The notes beneath the pieces are model-generated. The model searched no databases, had not been told where the DNA came from, and saw nothing but the letters and a program-made list of their open reading frames with translations. Positions 34,519 through 45,477 of a stretch of 64,000 nt of DNA are shown here, one piece after another. The position numbers and the translations under genes are program-made. This DNA comes from Mycobacterium senriense (GTDB lineage Bacteria > Actinomycetota > Actinomycetes > Mycobacteriales > Mycobacteriaceae), in the NCBI RefSeq assembly GCF_019668465.1, contig NZ_AP024828.1:3534001-3598000 (forward strand), written 5' to 3'. The stretch's first letter is position 1. Each line of letters opens with the position of its first letter.

Positions 34519-36117
34519 ATGGACAACGTGGTGACCTCACCCGCCAAGGCCCAGGCGTCGTTCTCCGATGAGCACCGCCGGCTGGTGGATGAGTTGAATG
34601 CCAAGCTCGCGGCGGCGGCGTTGGGCGGAAGCGAACGCGCACGGGAACGCCACGTCAGCCGCGGCAAACTGCTGCCCCGCGAACGGGTGGACCGCCTGCT
34701 CGACCCGGGCAGCCCGTTTCTGGAGCTCTCCCCGCTTGCCGCGGACGGCATGTACAGCGACGAATCTCCCGGGGCCGGGATCATCACCGGCATCGGCCGC
34801 GTGTCGGATCGGGAGTGCGTAATCGTCGCCAACGACGCGACGGTCAAGGGCGGCACCTACTATCCGATGACGGTCAAAAAGCATCTGCGCGCCCAAGAGG
34901 TGGCACTGCAGAATCGGCTTCCGTGCATCTACCTGGTGGACTCCGGCGGTGCGTTCCTGCCCCGGCAGGACGAGGTCTTCCCCGACCGCGAGCACTTCGG
35001 GCGAATCTTCTACAACCAGGCAACCATGAGCGCCAAGGAGATTCCGCAAGTGGCGGCCGTGCTCGGTTCGTGCACGGCCGGCGGCGCCTACGTGCCCGCC
35101 ATGAGCGACGAGGCCGTCATCGTGCGCGAGCAGGGCACGATCTTCTTGGGGGGCCCGCCCCTGGTCAAGGCCGCGACCGGAGAGATCGTGTCGGCCGAAG
35201 AGCTCGGCGGCGGCGACCTGCATTCCCGGGTCTCCGGCGTCACCGACCACCTCGCCGAAGACGACGAGCATGCCCTGCGGATCGTCCGCGCGATCGCGGC
35301 CACCTTCGGCCCGCGCGAGCCCAGCCCGTGGGAGGTGCGATCTCCGGTCGCGCCCACCTGCGCCCAGACGGAGCTCTACGACGTGGTGCCCCCCGACCCG
35401 AGGGTGCCCTACGACGTGCACGAGGTGATCGTGCGACTGGTCGACGGCGGCGAAATCAGCGAATTCAAGGCCAATTACGGCAAGACGCTGGTGACCGCGT
35501 TCGCCTACATTCACGGCCACCCGGTGGGAATCGTGGCCAACAACGGCGTGCTCTTCAGCGAATCCGCTTTGAAGGGGGCGCATTTCATCGAGCTGTGCGA
35601 CAAGCGCAAGATCCCGCTGCTGTTTTTGCAGAACATCGCCGGCTTCATGGTCGGCCGCGACTACGAGGCCGGCGGCATCGCCAAGCACGGTGCCAAGATG
35701 GTCACCGCCGTCGCCTGCGCCCGGGTGCCCAAGCTGACCGTCGTGATCGGTGGATCCTATGGGGCGGGCAACTATTCGATGTGCGGTCGGGCCTATTCGC
35801 CGCGCTTCCTGTGGATGTGGCCCAACGCCCGGATCTCGGTGATGGGCGGCGAACAGGCCGCGTCGGTACTGGCCACCGTGCGCGGCGAACAACTCGCCGG
35901 CGCGGGCAAACCGTGGTCGGCCGACGAGGAAGAGGCATTCAAGGCGCCCATTCGCGAACAGTACGAAAGTCAGGGCAACCCCTACTACTCCACGGCCCGG
36001 CTGTGGGACGATGGGATCATCGACCCCGCAGACACCAGAACCTTTGTCGGGCTGGCTCTTTCGGTGTGCGCCCAAGCACCGCTGGAGTCCGTCTCCTACG
36101 GCGTCTTTCGGATGTGA
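34519..36117 (+). CDS. accD1: Acyl-CoA carboxylase beta subunit AccD1 (3-methylcrotonyl-CoA carboxylase type)
   Basis: Carboxyltransferase half of a biotin enzyme that works with AccA1; in M. tuberculosis the pair carboxylates 3-methylcrotonyl-CoA in leucine degradation. The 532-residue protein has the two crotonase-fold halves of the family: acyl-CoA side [15 protein letters not shown] near 180 and carboxybiotin side [17 protein letters not shown] near 415. The [10 protein letters not shown] and [15 protein letters not shown] segments are typical of methylcrotonyl-type subunits. ATG at 34519 follows AAGGAGG. First gene of the operon; its stop overlaps the accA1 start. Confidence 0.96.
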   Translation: MDNVVTSPAKAQASFSDEHRRLVDELNAKLAAAALGGSERARERHVSRGKLLPRERVDRLLDPGSPFLELSPLAADGMYSDESPGAGIITGIGRVSDRECVIVANDATVKGGTYYPMTVKKHLRAQEVALQNRLPCIYLVDSGGAFLPRQDEVFPDREHFGRIFYNQATMSAKEIPQVAAVLGSCTAGGAYVPAMSDEAVIVREQGTIFLGGPPLVKAATGEIVSAEELGGGDLHSRVSGVTDHLAEDDEHALRIVRAIAATFGPREPSPWEVRSPVAPTCAQTELYDVVPPDPRVPYDVHEVIVRLVDGGEISEFKANYGKTLVTAFAYIHGHPVGIVANNGVLFSESALKGAHFIELCDKRKIPLLFLQNIAGFMVGRDYEAGGIAKHGAKMVTAVACARVPKLTVVIGGSYGAGNYSMCGRAYSPRFLWMWPNARISVMGGEQAASVLATVRGEQLAGAGKPWSADEEEAFKAPIREQYESQGNPYYSTARLWDDGIIDPADTRTFVGLALSVCAQAPLESVSYGVFRM

Positions 36118-38138
36118 GTGCAGTGTTCGAGACCGTACTAGTGGCCAACCGCGGCGAGATCGCGGTGCGCGTGATCCGGACCCTGCGCCGGCTGGGCATC
36201 CGCTCGGTCGCCGTCTACAGCGACCCCGACGACGGCGCGCGGCACGTGCTCGAGGCCGACGAAGCGGTGCGGCTGGGACCCGCCGCGGCGCGCGAGAGCT
36301 ACCTGAACATCGACAAGGTGGTCGGGGCGGCCGTGCGCACCGGATCTGAAGCCATCCACCCCGGCTACGGATTCCTGTCCGAGAACGCCGATTTCGCCGC
36401 GGCCTGCGAGCGAGCCGGAGTGGTGTTCCTGGGCCCGCCGGTCCGCGCGATCCAGGTGATGGGCGACAAGATCACCGCCAAGAACGCCGTGGCCGCCTTC
36501 GACGTCCCGGTGGTGCCCGGTGTCGCCAAGTCCGGGCTGAGTGATGACGAGCTGGTCGCGGCCGCGGACGAGGTCGAATACCCGGTGCTGATCAAGCCGT
36601 CGGCGGGCGGCGGCGGCAAGGGCATGCGGCTGGTGGAAGAACCGGGCAAGCTGCGCGAAGCGCTGGTGGGTGCGCGGCGCGAGGCCGCCTCATCGTTCGG
36701 CGACGACACCCTTTTCCTGGAGCGATTCGTGTTGCGGCCCAGGCACATCGAGGTTCAGGTGCTCGCCGACGCGCACGGCAACATCGTGCACCTCGGCGAG
36801 CGCGAGTGCAGCCTGCAGCGCCGTCACCAGAAGGTGATCGAGGAGGCGCCGTCGCCGCTGCTCGACGAGGCCACGCGGACGCGCATCGGCGCCGCCGCCT
36901 GCAACACCGCGCGCAGCGTCGACTACGTCGGCGCGGGCACCGTCGAGTTCATCGTCTCGGCGGACCGGCCCGACGAGTTCTTCTTCATGGAGATGAACAC
37001 CCGCCTGCAGGTTGAGCATCCGGTCACCGAGGCGGTCACCGGGCTGGACCTGATCGAGTGGCAGCTGCGGGTGGGCGCCGGCGAGAAGCTGGGGTTCGCC
37101 CAGGACGACATCGAACTGCGCGGCCACGCCATCGAGGCCCGGGTGTACGCCGAGAATCCGGCGCGGGGCTTCCTGCCGACCGGTGGACGGGTGTTGCAGG
37201 TGTCCGAGCCGTCCGGTGATGGGGTGCGGGTCGACTCCTCGCTGCTGCCCGGGACGCTGGTCGGCAGCGACTACGACCCGATGCTGAGCAAGGTGATCGC
37301 CCACGGGACCGACCGCGCCGAAGCGCTGGCGAAACTCGATCGGGCACTGAGCCGAACCGCGATCCTGGGCATCCAGACCAACATTGAATTCCTCCGATTC
37401 CTGCTCGCCGACGAGCGGGTGCAGGCCGGCGACCTGGACACCGCGCTGCTGGACGAGCGGCTGGCGGACTTCGCCCCGCTGCCGGCCCCCGATGACGTGC
37501 TCGCGGCGGCTGGCCTCTATCGGCAATCGGCCCTGGCCTTGCGGGCGCGCCGCTGCGCGGGCAGCCCCTGGGCCGCCCCGACGGGCTGGCGGGTCGGCGG
37601 TGCCCCGGCCCCGGTCCGCACCGACATGCGCACCCCATTGCGCAGCGAAACGGTCTCGGTGTGGGGGTTGCCCGAGGCGGCCACGGTGCAGGTCGGCGAT
37701 GGTGAAATACTGTCCGCCGCAGCGCAAGTCGAGGAAACGCGGATGAGCGTGACACTGGACGGGGTGCGCCGCGACTACAGCTGGGCCGAGGCCGACAGGC
37801 ACCTGTGGATCGCCGACGAGCGAGGAACCTGGCACCTGCGAGAGGCCGAGGAGAACAAGATCCACCGCGCCGCGGGCGCGCAGCGGGCCGAGATCGTCAG
37901 TCCGATGCCGGGCAGCGTGATCGCGGTTCAGGCATCCTCGGGCACCGACGTTTCCGAGGGCGACGTGGTGGTCGTCGTCGAGGCGATGAAAATGGAACAT
38001 TCGCTTGCCGCACCGGTTTCCGGACAGGTGGAGGTGCTGGTCTCCGTCGGAGATCAGGTGACGGTGGATCAGGTGCTGGCCCGGCTGGTGCCCGAAGAAT
38101 CCAGCGCGGCGGCCGATTCGAGTAAGGACGCATCATGA
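36114..38138 (+). CDS. accA1: Acyl-CoA carboxylase alpha subunit AccA1 (biotin carboxylase plus biotin carrier)
   Basis: Loads CO2 on biotin and presents it to AccD1. The 674-residue protein contains a biotin carboxylase ATP-grasp domain (1-450: [50 protein letters not shown]), a BT linker, and a C-terminal biotinyl domain with EAMKMEH (Lys626). The GTG at 36114 overlaps the accD1 stop as GTGA; the M. tuberculosis start corresponds to the GTG at 36123, which is equally possible. The C-terminal tail [11 protein letters not shown] is slightly longer than usual. It overlaps fadE19 by ATGA. Confidence 0.96.
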   Translation: MSAVFETVLVANRGEIAVRVIRTLRRLGIRSVAVYSDPDDGARHVLEADEAVRLGPAAARESYLNIDKVVGAAVRTGSEAIHPGYGFLSENADFAAACERAGVVFLGPPVRAIQVMGDKITAKNAVAAFDVPVVPGVAKSGLSDDELVAAADEVEYPVLIKPSAGGGGKGMRLVEEPGKLREALVGARREAASSFGDDTLFLERFVLRPRHIEVQVLADAHGNIVHLGERECSLQRRHQKVIEEAPSPLLDEATRTRIGAAACNTARSVDYVGAGTVEFIVSADRPDEFFFMEMNTRLQVEHPVTEAVTGLDLIEWQLRVGAGEKLGFAQDDIELRGHAIEARVYAENPARGFLPTGGRVLQVSEPSGDGVRVDSSLLPGTLVGSDYDPMLSKVIAHGTDRAEALAKLDRALSRTAILGIQTNIEFLRFLLADERVQAGDLDTALLDERLADFAPLPAPDDVLAAAGLYRQSALALRARRCAGSPWAAPTGWRVGGAPAPVRTDMRTPLRSETVSVWGLPEAATVQVGDGEILSAAAQVEETRMSVTLDGVRRDYSWAEADRHLWIADERGTWHLREAEENKIHRAAGAQRAEIVSPMPGSVIAVQASSGTDVSEGDVVVVVEAMKMEHSLAAPVSGQVEVLVSVGDQVTVDQVLARLVPEESSAAADSSKDAS

Positions 38139-39301
38139 CCACATCCATTACCGCGGGGGCGTTACCCAAGGAGTATCAGGATCTTCGCGACACGGTCGCT
38201 GAGTTCGCGCGCACGGTGGTCGCTCCGGTGTCGGCCAAACACGATGAGGAGCACAGCTTCCCGTACGCAGTCGTGGCGAAGATGGGGGAGATGGGCCTGT
38301 TCGGCCTGCCCTTCCCCGAGGAGTACGGCGGCATGGGCGGCGACTACTTCGCGCTGTCGCTGGCGCTCGAGGAACTCGGCAAGGTCGACCAATCGGTGGC
38401 GATCACCCTGGAGGCCGGCGCCAGCCTCGGCGCGATGCCCATCTACCGGTTCGGCACCGAAGAACAGAAGCAGAAGTGGCTGCCGGACTTGACCGCCGGC
38501 CGTGCGCTCGCCGGCTTCGGGCTCACCGAACCTGGGGCGGGCTCGGACGCCGGGGGAACGCGCACCACGGCCCGGCTCGACAACGGCGACTGGGTGATCA
38601 ACGGCAGCAAGCAATTCATCACCAACTCCGGCACCGACATCACCTCACTGGTCACCGTCACCGCCGTCACCGGAACCGCCGCGAACGGCAAGAAAGAGAT
38701 TTCCTCGATCATCGTGCCCAGCGGCACACCGGGATTCACCGTCGAACCGGTGTACAGCAAGGTCGGCTGGAACGCGTCGGACACCCACCCGCTGAGCTTC
38801 GACGACGCCCGCGTCCCGGAGGAGAACCTGCTGGGTGCCCGCGGTACCGGCTACTCGGGCTTCCTGTCGATCCTGGACGAGGGCCGCATCGCGATCGCCG
38901 CGCTCGCGACCGGCGCGGCGCAGGGCTGCGTCGACGAAAGCGTCAAGTACGCCAAGGAACGCCAGGCGTTCGGCCAGTCGATCGGCGCCTACCAGGCGAT
39001 CAGCTTCAAGATCGCGCGGATGGAGGCGCGTGCCCATGTGGCGCGTACCGCCTACTACGATGCGGCGGCAAAGATGTTGGCGGGCAAGCCCTTCAAGAAG
39101 GAGGCGGCAATCGCCAAGATGATCGCCTCGGAAGCGGCGATGGACAACGCCCGCGACGCGACCCAGATTCACGGGGGCTACGGCTTCATGAACGAATATC
39201 CGGTGGCGCGGCACTACCGCGACAGCAAGATCCTCGAAATCGGTGAAGGGACAACCGAAGTGCAGCTGATGCTGATCGCGCGATCGCTGGGACTGTCATG
39301 A
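38135..39301 (+). CDS. fadE19: Acyl-CoA dehydrogenase FadE19
   Basis: FAD enzyme that introduces the alpha-beta double bond in short branched acyl-CoAs, the step before AccA1-AccD1 in leucine breakdown. The 388-residue length is normal. Visible motifs: [11 protein letters not shown] (first family signature), [26 protein letters not shown] with the catalytic-base Glu position in GEGT occupied. ATG at 38135 overlaps the accA1 stop (ATGA), and its own stop overlaps the next start. Operon context, not motif alone, suggests isovaleryl- or 2-methylbutyryl-CoA as substrate. Confidence 0.94.
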   Translation: MTTSITAGALPKEYQDLRDTVAEFARTVVAPVSAKHDEEHSFPYAVVAKMGEMGLFGLPFPEEYGGMGGDYFALSLALEELGKVDQSVAITLEAGASLGAMPIYRFGTEEQKQKWLPDLTAGRALAGFGLTEPGAGSDAGGTRTTARLDNGDWVINGSKQFITNSGTDITSLVTVTAVTGTAANGKKEISSIIVPSGTPGFTVEPVYSKVGWNASDTHPLSFDDARVPEENLLGARGTGYSGFLSILDEGRIAIAALATGAAQGCVDESVKYAKERQAFGQSIGAYQAISFKIARMEARAHVARTAYYDAAAKMLAGKPFKKEAAIAKMIASEAAMDNARDATQIHGGYGFMNEYPVARHYRDSKILEIGEGTTEVQLMLIARSLGLS

Positions 39302-39795
39302 CTGACGGCAAGTCGATTGTCCAGCGCGGCTTGTGGTTTGAGGAATTCGAAACCGGCACCACCTATCTGCACCGGCCCGGCCGGACGGTCACCGAGGCGG
39401 ACAACGTCTTGTTCACGACGCTCACCATGAACACCCAATCGCTCCACCTCGACGCGGCGTGGGCCGCCGAGCAGCCCGGCTTTCGGGGCGAGCGGCTGGT
39501 GAACTCCATGTTCACCCTCTCCACGCTGGTCGGGCTGTCGGTGTCGCAGCTGACGCTCGGCACCATCGTCGCCAACCTGGGCTTCTCCGAGGTGTCCTTC
39601 CCCAAGCCGGTGTTCCACGGCGACACCCTCTACGCGGAGACGGTGTGCACGGGCAAGCGTGAATCGAAGAGCCGGCCCGGCGAAGGCATCGTCACGCTCG
39701 AGCACACGGGGCGCAACCAGCACGGCGACGTCGTCGCCCGTGCCGTGCGCACCACCCTGGTGCAGAAGCGCCCGAGCGACGAGGAGACCAAGTGA
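39298..39795 (+). CDS. MaoC-family (R)-hydratase (Rv2499c homologue)
   Basis: The 165-residue hot-dog protein resembles mesaconyl-CoA and beta-methylmalyl-CoA hydratases: [15 protein letters not shown] start, [21 protein letters not shown] active-site helix with its Asn/His region, and [16 protein letters not shown]. It should add water to a C5 enoyl-CoA. In M. tuberculosis the neighbouring CitE-like Rv2498c cleaves citramalyl-CoA in itaconate dissimilation, and this hydratase is the natural supplier of its substrate. Overlaps both neighbours by four bases (ATGA and GTGA), so translation is coupled. Confidence 0.9.
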   Translation: MTDGKSIVQRGLWFEEFETGTTYLHRPGRTVTEADNVLFTTLTMNTQSLHLDAAWAAEQPGFRGERLVNSMFTLSTLVGLSVSQLTLGTIVANLGFSEVSFPKPVFHGDTLYAETVCTGKRESKSRPGEGIVTLEHTGRNQHGDVVARAVRTTLVQKRPSDEETK

Positions 39796-40613
39796 ACCTG
39801 CAAACCGCGGGCCCCGGCTGGCTGTTCTGCCCGGCCGACCGTCCCGAACGTTTCGCCAAGGCCGCCGCTGCCGCCGATGTGGTGATCCTCGACCTCGAGG
39901 ACGGGGTGGCCGAGGCGGATAAGCCCGCGGCGCGCAAGGCATTGCAGGAGACACCGCTGGACCCCGAGCGCACCGTGGTGCGGATCAACGCGGCCGACAC
40001 CGCGGAATATCCCCTCGACCTCGAGGCCCTGGCCGGCACCGCGTACACGACGGTGATGCTGTCCAAGACCGAATCGGCCGCCCAGGTGACGGCGCTGGCG
40101 CCGCGCGATGTGATCGCGTTGCTGGAGACGCCGCGCGGCGCGGTGTTCGCCACCGAAATCGCGGCGGCACAGGGCACCGTGGCGCTGATGTGGGGGGCCG
40201 AGGATCTGGTCGCCACGCTCGGCGGTAGTTCCAGCCGCAAGGCCGACGGCAGCTACCGCGACGTCGCCCATCACGTCCGGTCGACGGCCCTGCTCACGGC
40301 GTCCACCTTCGGTCGGGTGGCGCTCGACGCGGTGCACCTGGACATCCGGGACCTCGACGGCCTGCGCGACGAGGCCGAGGACGCCGTCGCGCTGGGCTTC
40401 GGCGGAACGGTGTGTATCCACCCGAGCCAGATCGCGGTGGTGCGCGAGGCGTATCGCCCCAGCGAGGAGCGGCTGGACTGGGCGCGACGGGTACTGACGG
40501 CGGCGCGGTCAGAGCGCGGAGTCTTCGCGTTCGAGGGACAGATGGTCGACTCGCCGGTGCTCAAGCACGCGCAGATGACGTTGCGCAGGGCGGGCGAGAC
40601 CGTCCCCGAGTGA
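39792..40613 (+). CDS. citE: CitE-like citramalyl-CoA lyase (Rv2498c homologue)
   Basis: HpcH/HpaI-family TIM-barrel lyase. The 273-residue product equals M. tuberculosis Rv2498c in length and lacks CitD/CitF partners, so it is not citrate lyase. Magnesium-binding and acid/base features are visible: [24 protein letters not shown] with Glu, [13 protein letters not shown] with the second Glu-Asp, and [15 protein letters not shown]. The reaction expected is cleavage of citramalyl-CoA (and related 3-hydroxyacyl-CoAs) to acetyl-CoA and pyruvate. GTG at 39792 overlaps the hydratase stop. It is the last gene of the overlapped unit; bkdA follows after a 226-base gap. Confidence 0.92.
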   Translation: MNLQTAGPGWLFCPADRPERFAKAAAAADVVILDLEDGVAEADKPAARKALQETPLDPERTVVRINAADTAEYPLDLEALAGTAYTTVMLSKTESAAQVTALAPRDVIALLETPRGAVFATEIAAAQGTVALMWGAEDLVATLGGSSSRKADGSYRDVAHHVRSTALLTASTFGRVALDAVHLDIRDLDGLRDEAEDAVALGFGGTVCIHPSQIAVVREAYRPSEERLDWARRVLTAARSERGVFAFEGQMVDSPVLKHAQMTLRRAGETVPE

Positions 40614-40839
40614 AACCCGGACCGGTCGCGCGCGGCGAAGCGCGACACGCTGTGCCGTCGTCGCAATCAGCGCGGTCTCTTCTCATTTGAGCGCATAATG
40701 GTGAGTACGTCAGTGTCGCGGCGAGCGAAGCGTTTCGGGTAACTGGCGATTGAACTCCGCTCGCGGTGGGCCCCGGCTGACTGTGCCGGGATCCGCTGTG
40801 GCTCACCGGGCCACGCGGCACCCCGGCGAGGGAGGCGGT

Positions 40840-41931
40840 GTGGCGCAGGTGTCTTCAGTGCCGATGACTGTCGATCTCGAGCCGGTGCAGCTCGTCGCGC
40901 CCGATGGCTCACCGACGCCCGAAGACCGCTACAGCCGTGAGCTTCCCGCGGAGACGCTGAGCTGGCTCTACGAGATGATGGTTGTCACCCGCGAGCTGGA
41001 CGGCGAATTCGTCAACCTCAAGCGGCAAGGGGAGCTGGGGCTGTTCGCCTCGTGCCACGGTCAGGAAGCCGCTCAGGTCGGCGCCGTGGCGTGCCTGCGT
41101 AAGACGGACTGGTTGTTTCCCCAATACCGGGAACTCGGAGCATTTTTGGTGCGCGGGATCCCGCCGGGACACGTGGGCGCCGCGTGGCGCGGAACCTGGC
41201 ATGGCGGCCTGGACTTCACCAAGAAGCGCTGCGCGCCGCTGTCGATCCCGATCGGTACCCAGACCCTGCACGCGGTAGGGGCGGCGATGGCTGCCCAACG
41301 CCTGGGCGAGGATTCGGTGACGATGGCGTTCCTCGGCGACGGCGCGACCAGCGTGGGAGACGTGCACGAGGCGCTGAACTTCGCGGCCGTGTTCGCCACG
41401 CCCTGCGTGTTCTTCGTGCAGAACAATCAATGGGCGATCTCGATGCCGATATCCAAGCAGACCGCCGCACCATCGCTGGCGCACAAGGCAATTGGCTACG
41501 GGATGCCCGGAATCCGGGTGGACGGCAACGACGTGTTGGCCTGCTATGCGGTGACGGCCGAGGCGGCCGCCCGGGCCCGCGCCGGCGACGGCCCGACGTT
41601 GATCGAGGCGGTCACCTACCGCCTGGCCCCGCACACCACATCCGATGATCCGAGTCGCTACCGGACGCAAGACGAAGTCGACCACTGGTCCGCGCTGGAA
41701 CCGATCGCGCGGTACCGCAGCTACCTGCACGGCCAGGGCCTGTGGTCGGACAGGTTGGAGGAACGGGTTGCCGCCCGCGCGAAGCGGATGCGGACCGAAT
41801 TGCGCGACGCGGTGTTCGACGCACCCGATTTCGACATCGACGAGGTGTTCACGTCGGTGTACGCCGAGATCACCCCGGGACTACAGGCGCAGCGCCGGCA
41901 GCTGCGGGCCGAACTCGACCGAAGTGATTGA
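40840..41931 (+). CDS. bkdA: Branched-chain keto acid dehydrogenase E1 alpha (Rv2497c homologue)
   Basis: Thiamine diphosphate enzyme that decarboxylates the keto acids of leucine, isoleucine and valine. The 363-residue protein shows the cofactor motif GDGATSVGDVHEALNFAAVF...NN near residues 165-195 and YRLAPHTTSDD with the regulatory-loop histidine. GTG at 40840 follows GGGAGG at 40830-40835; an ATG eight codons later is the alternative, and an in-frame start further upstream (40750) lacks support. In M. tuberculosis this locus was first called pdhA but encodes the branched-chain complex. The E3 (lpd) gene is not in the window. Confidence 0.95.
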   Translation: MAQVSSVPMTVDLEPVQLVAPDGSPTPEDRYSRELPAETLSWLYEMMVVTRELDGEFVNLKRQGELGLFASCHGQEAAQVGAVACLRKTDWLFPQYRELGAFLVRGIPPGHVGAAWRGTWHGGLDFTKKRCAPLSIPIGTQTLHAVGAAMAAQRLGEDSVTMAFLGDGATSVGDVHEALNFAAVFATPCVFFVQNNQWAISMPISKQTAAPSLAHKAIGYGMPGIRVDGNDVLACYAVTAEAAARARAGDGPTLIEAVTYRLAPHTTSDDPSRYRTQDEVDHWSALEPIARYRSYLHGQGLWSDRLEERVAARAKRMRTELRDAVFDAPDFDIDEVFTSVYAEITPGLQAQRRQLRAELDRSD

Positions 41932-41940
41932 GAGGCGTTC

Positions 41941-42996
41941 ATGACACAGCTCGCTGATCGCCCGGCCGGCCACGACGAAACACTCACCGCGGCAGTAGAT
42001 AACGTCGCGCTCGGCGCGCAGTCGTTGACTATGGTGCAGGCGCTCAACCGCGCCCTGCACGACGCGATGGCCGCCGACGACCGGGTGCTGGTATTCGGCG
42101 AGGACGTTTCGGTCGAGGGTGGGGTGTTTCGGGTCACTGAGGGACTGGCCTCGGCGTTCGGCGAGAGCCGCTGCTTCGACACGCCCCTTGCGGAGTCCGC
42201 CATCATCGGGATCGCGGTGGGGCTGGCGCTGCGCGGCTTCGTGCCGGTACCCGAGATCCAGTTCGACGGGTTTTCCTATCCGGCCTTCGATCAGGTGGTC
42301 AGCCACCTGGCGAAGTACCGCACCCGTACCCGCGGAGAAATCAACATGCCGGTGACGGTGCGCATCCCGTCGTTCGGGGGAATCGGTGCCGCCGAACATC
42401 ATTCGGAATCCACCGAGTCGTACTGGGCCCACACCGCCGGCTTGAAGGTGGTGGTGCCGTCCAGCCCGGCGGACGCGTATTGGCTGCTGCGTCACGCGAT
42501 CACCTGCCCCGACCCGGTCATGTATTTGGAGCCCAAGCGCCGTTATCAGGGTCGCGGCCTGGTCGACGTCACCAGGCCCGAACCGCCGATTGGGCAGGCG
42601 ATGGTGCGCCGGCCCGGCACCGACGTGACCGTCGTGACCTACGGGAGCCTGGTCAGCACCGCGGTCGGTACCGCCGAAGAGGCGCAGCGGCAACGTGGTT
42701 GGAGCCTGGAAGTCGTCGATCTGCGGTCCCTGGTGCCGCTGGATTTCGATACCGTCGCCTCGTCGATCCATCGGACCGGGCGCTGTGTGGTGATGCACGA
42801 GGGCCCGCGCAGCCTGGGGTATGGAGCGGGGTTGGCCGCCCGAATTCAGGAGGAGCTGTTCTATGAGCTGGAGGCCCCGGTGTTGCGCGCGTGCGGGTTT
42901 GACACGCCGTATCCGCCGGCCCGGCTGGAGAAGTGGTGGCTGCCCGGGCCCGACCGGCTGATGGATTGCGTCGAGCGCGTGTTGGCGCAGCCATGA
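41941..42996 (+). CDS. bkdB: Branched-chain keto acid dehydrogenase E1 beta (Rv2496c homologue)
   Basis: The 351-residue partner of BkdA completes the heterotetrameric E1. Typical segments are [22 protein letters not shown] (start of the transketolase-like domain), [34 protein letters not shown] and a C-terminal [13 protein letters not shown]-terminal 25 residues are a poorly conserved lead. The ATG at 41941 lies nine bases after the bkdA stop with GAGAGG upstream; the stop overlaps bkdC as ATGA. Confidence 0.95.
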   Translation: MTQLADRPAGHDETLTAAVDNVALGAQSLTMVQALNRALHDAMAADDRVLVFGEDVSVEGGVFRVTEGLASAFGESRCFDTPLAESAIIGIAVGLALRGFVPVPEIQFDGFSYPAFDQVVSHLAKYRTRTRGEINMPVTVRIPSFGGIGAAEHHSESTESYWAHTAGLKVVVPSSPADAYWLLRHAITCPDPVMYLEPKRRYQGRGLVDVTRPEPPIGQAMVRRPGTDVTVVTYGSLVSTAVGTAEEAQRQRGWSLEVVDLRSLVPLDFDTVASSIHRTGRCVVMHEGPRSLGYGAGLAARIQEELFYELEAPVLRACGFDTPYPPARLEKWWLPGPDRLMDCVERVLAQP

Positions 42997-44162
42997 GCGA
43001 CGAGCGGGTCAAGTCGTTTCGGGTCCCCGACCTGGGCGAGGGGCTCGAAGAAGTCACGGTGACCCGGTGGCACGTGGCGGTTGGTGACGACGTCGAGCTG
43101 AACCAGGTGCTGTGCACGGTGGAGACGGCCAAGGCCGAAGTGGAGATCCCGAGCCCGTACGGCGGGCGGATCGTCGAAACGAACGGCGCCGAAGGCGATG
43201 TGATCGACGTGGGGGCGGTGCTGCTGCGGATCGACACGGCGCCGCAGGGTGGTGACCTACCGTCGGCCGAAACCGGGGTGCCCACGCTGGTCGGTTATGG
43301 CGCCGATGCCGGCATCGACACCAGCCGGCGCACCACCCGCCCACTCGCCGCCCCGCCGGTGCGCAAGCTGGCCAAGGAGCTGATGGTGGACCTCAACTCG
43401 GTGCAGCATGACGCCGGCGCCATCATCACCAGGGAGGACGTGCTGTCGGCGGCTCGCGGCAACGGCAACGGCGCCGACGTCCGACCGGTCCGGGGTGTGC
43501 AGGCCCGGATGGCGGAGAAAATGGCGCTGTCGCACAAGGAGATTCCCGCGGCGAAGGTCGGTGTCGACGTCGACTGCGCCGAGTTGGTCCGGCTGGCCGA
43601 CCGGATCCGGCCGGCGGAGGAGGCAATCACACCGTTCGTTCTCGTGTTGCGATTGCTGGTCATCGCGTTGCGCCACAACGAGATGTTGAACTCGACCTGG
43701 GTCGACTCGCCGCAGGGGCCGCAGGTGCGCGTCGAGCACCGGGTGCACCTCGGCATCGCCACGGCCACCGAACGTGGGCTGCTCGTTCCGGTCATCACCG
43801 ACGCCCACGTTAAGACCACCCGCGAATTGGCCGGCCGCGCAGCTGAATTGATCGCAGGTGCGCGTGCGGGCAGCCTGGCGCCGGGGGAGTTGCGGGGATC
43901 GACGTTCACCGCGACCAATTTCGGGGCGCTGGGCGTGGACGACGGGATTCCGGTGATCAACCATCCCGAAGCCGCCATCCTCGGCATGGGTGCGATCAGG
44001 CCGCGGGCCGTCGTACGGGGCGCCGAGATCGTCGCGCGCCCGACAATGTCGTTGACTTGTGTGTTCGACCATCGCATCGCCGACGGTGCCCAGGCCGCTC
44101 AATTTGTCTGTGAGCTCAGGGATCTGATCGAGTCGCCCGAAACGGCGCTACTGGATCTGTAG
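42993..44162 (+). CDS. bkdC: Branched-chain keto acid dehydrogenase E2 (dihydrolipoyl acyltransferase, Rv2495c homologue)
   Basis: The 389-residue E2 has one lipoyl domain (1-80; lipoyl-lysine Lys47 in ETAKAEVE), a peripheral-subunit-binding domain (about 113-150: [18 protein letters not shown]) and a catalytic domain whose HxxxDG motif is FDHRIADG (His360, Asp364). It moves the acyl group from E1 to CoA. ATG at 42993 overlaps the bkdB stop. Only one lipoyl domain is present, as in the M. tuberculosis protein. Convergent with echA14 about 100 bases downstream; no strong terminator was seen. Confidence 0.95.
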   Translation: MSDERVKSFRVPDLGEGLEEVTVTRWHVAVGDDVELNQVLCTVETAKAEVEIPSPYGGRIVETNGAEGDVIDVGAVLLRIDTAPQGGDLPSAETGVPTLVGYGADAGIDTSRRTTRPLAAPPVRKLAKELMVDLNSVQHDAGAIITREDVLSAARGNGNGADVRPVRGVQARMAEKMALSHKEIPAAKVGVDVDCAELVRLADRIRPAEEAITPFVLVLRLLVIALRHNEMLNSTWVDSPQGPQVRVEHRVHLGIATATERGLLVPVITDAHVKTTRELAGRAAELIAGARAGSLAPGELRGSTFTATNFGALGVDDGIPVINHPEAAILGMGAIRPRAVVRGAEIVARPTMSLTCVFDHRIADGAQAAQFVCELRDLIESPETALLDL

Positions 44163-44258
44163 CTTTCGCGTCAGGAGTGCGGCGGTACGGGGCACCATCT
44201 CGCCGCCGCTACGCCACTGGACAGCATGGCCTCGGCGGCCCATCGGGCGCGGGAATAC

Positions 44259-45029
44259 CTACCGGCGTTGCGCCGCAGCCAAACGCTGTGCGAACTCCGG
44301 TGATTGGATGGAATACGACTGCGGCCCGAGCTCGGCGCGCATCGCGAACTCGTGCTGCTCGTTGTCCAGCGACCCCGGACTGACGGTGGCACGCATGGTG
44401 GCCTTGGTCGCCAGCACCACTTCCCGCGGGGCCGCCGCCGGGCCGGCGGCCAGTTCCAGGGCCGCGGCGACCGGATCGTCGGCCACGCTCAACGCCAAGC
44501 CGTGCCGCACGGCGGCGTCGGCGTCGAAGCGCATGCCGAACAGCAGGGCCGCCCGGGCGACCTGCGGGCCCACCGCGCGCTGCATCATCCACGTCGCACC
44601 CCCGCCGGGGTGAAGGCCCAGCTTCTGGAACCGCGCGTCGAACACGGCGGCGGGTCCGGCGATGCGCACATCGGCCGCCAGGGCCAGATTCAGGCCCGCG
44701 CCCACCGCGGCGCCGTTGACCGCGGCGATGGTGGGCAGCCGGCAACTGCCGACGGCCATGAAACCGTCGTAAAGCTGCTGCAGGCCCGTCTCGGCCGCTC
44801 CGCCGCCGGCGGCGCCGAGGGCGCTTAGGTCGGCGCCCGCACAGAACGCCTTGCCCGCCCCGGTGATCACGACGGCGTGCACATCGGGGTCGGCTTCGGC
44901 CCGCTGGACGGCCTCGCGCAGGTCCCCGGACGACTCGGCCGTTATGGCGTTGCGGCGATCGGGATCGTTGACGGTGATGAGCGCGACGCGGTTGGTGACG
45001 TTGTAGAGGATGACTTCGGACTGGGCCAT
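44259..45029 (-). CDS. echA14: Enoyl-CoA hydratase/isomerase EchA14
   Basis: The 256-residue crotonase-fold enzyme has [15 protein letters not shown] (oxyanion-hole loop) near residue 57 and [24 protein letters not shown] near 102-125. At the position of the second catalytic Glu of classical hydratases the sequence reads [12 protein letters not shown], so a Glu is replaced; activity may be other than plain hydration. Length equals M. tuberculosis Rv2486. ATG at 45029 with GGAGG six bases upstream. It stands alone, convergent with bkdC, at the left edge of a variable stretch. Confidence 0.93.
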   Translation of the reverse strand: MAQSEVILYNVTNRVALITVNDPDRRNAITAESSGDLREAVQRAEADPDVHAVVITGAGKAFCAGADLSALGAAGGGAAETGLQQLYDGFMAVGSCRLPTIAAVNGAAVGAGLNLALAADVRIAGPAAVFDARFQKLGLHPGGGATWMMQRAVGPQVARAALLFGMRFDADAAVRHGLALSVADDPVAAALELAAGPAAAPREVVLATKATMRATVSPGSLDNEQHEFAMRAELGPQSYSIQSPEFAQRLAAAQRR

Positions 45030-45477
45030 CGGGCACCTCCGGCTTCGTGTATCGGCTGTGGATCAGCCCGACCTCACCGGTCCACCGGCGGCAGCGTCAC
45101 GGGCGAGGTAAGACTACTTCGCGCCATCCGAATGGGATTGGCCGGTGTGAGCGTGATTAGCGAGAACCCGCAGGAAAGGGCGGCTATTGCACACGGGCTC
45201 CCCTATCATATTGACGCGCTCATGGTCGAACGCCATTCACGGGCGCGTGGTCTAGTTACCGGCTGGTAGCGCAAACGCGGACATCTTTGCGGACCGCGCC
45301 ACGGATATTGGAATCTACAAGTGACATTGTATTTATAAAATCGTTATCTTCCGCATTTTAGATCTTTGGGGAGCGCCTGAATCGACCTGGCAAAACATAT
45401 GGTGCGTCGCCGGCAAACCCGCTGGGTGCCAACGTCGCGCGCCGGCCCGGTTGAGCCGTCGAAATCTGCCCGAGCCG
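45030..45477. other. AT-rich gap beside echA14
   Basis: No convincing gene in these 448 bases. A 45-codon plus-strand frame (45132-45269) has no ribosome binding site. From about 45290 to 45400 the sequence is unusually AT-rich (for example TTTATAAAATCG at 45333-45344) and includes the weak dyad TACAA (45316-45320) / TTGTA (45327-45331). Such stretches in mycobacteria are typical targets of the silencer Lsr2; here that is inference. Confidence 0.45.

Noticed and set aside
34815..36113. Upstream in-frame extension of accA1 across accD1
   Set aside because: The accA1 reading frame stays open through accD1, but the biotin carboxylase fold starts at about 36123 and the extension is an Arg-rich out-of-frame shadow of accD1.
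45132..45269. 45-codon plus-strand frame in the gap beside echA14
   Set aside because: No ribosome binding site, no neighbour and no recognisable sequence; it could be a remnant but cannot be supported.
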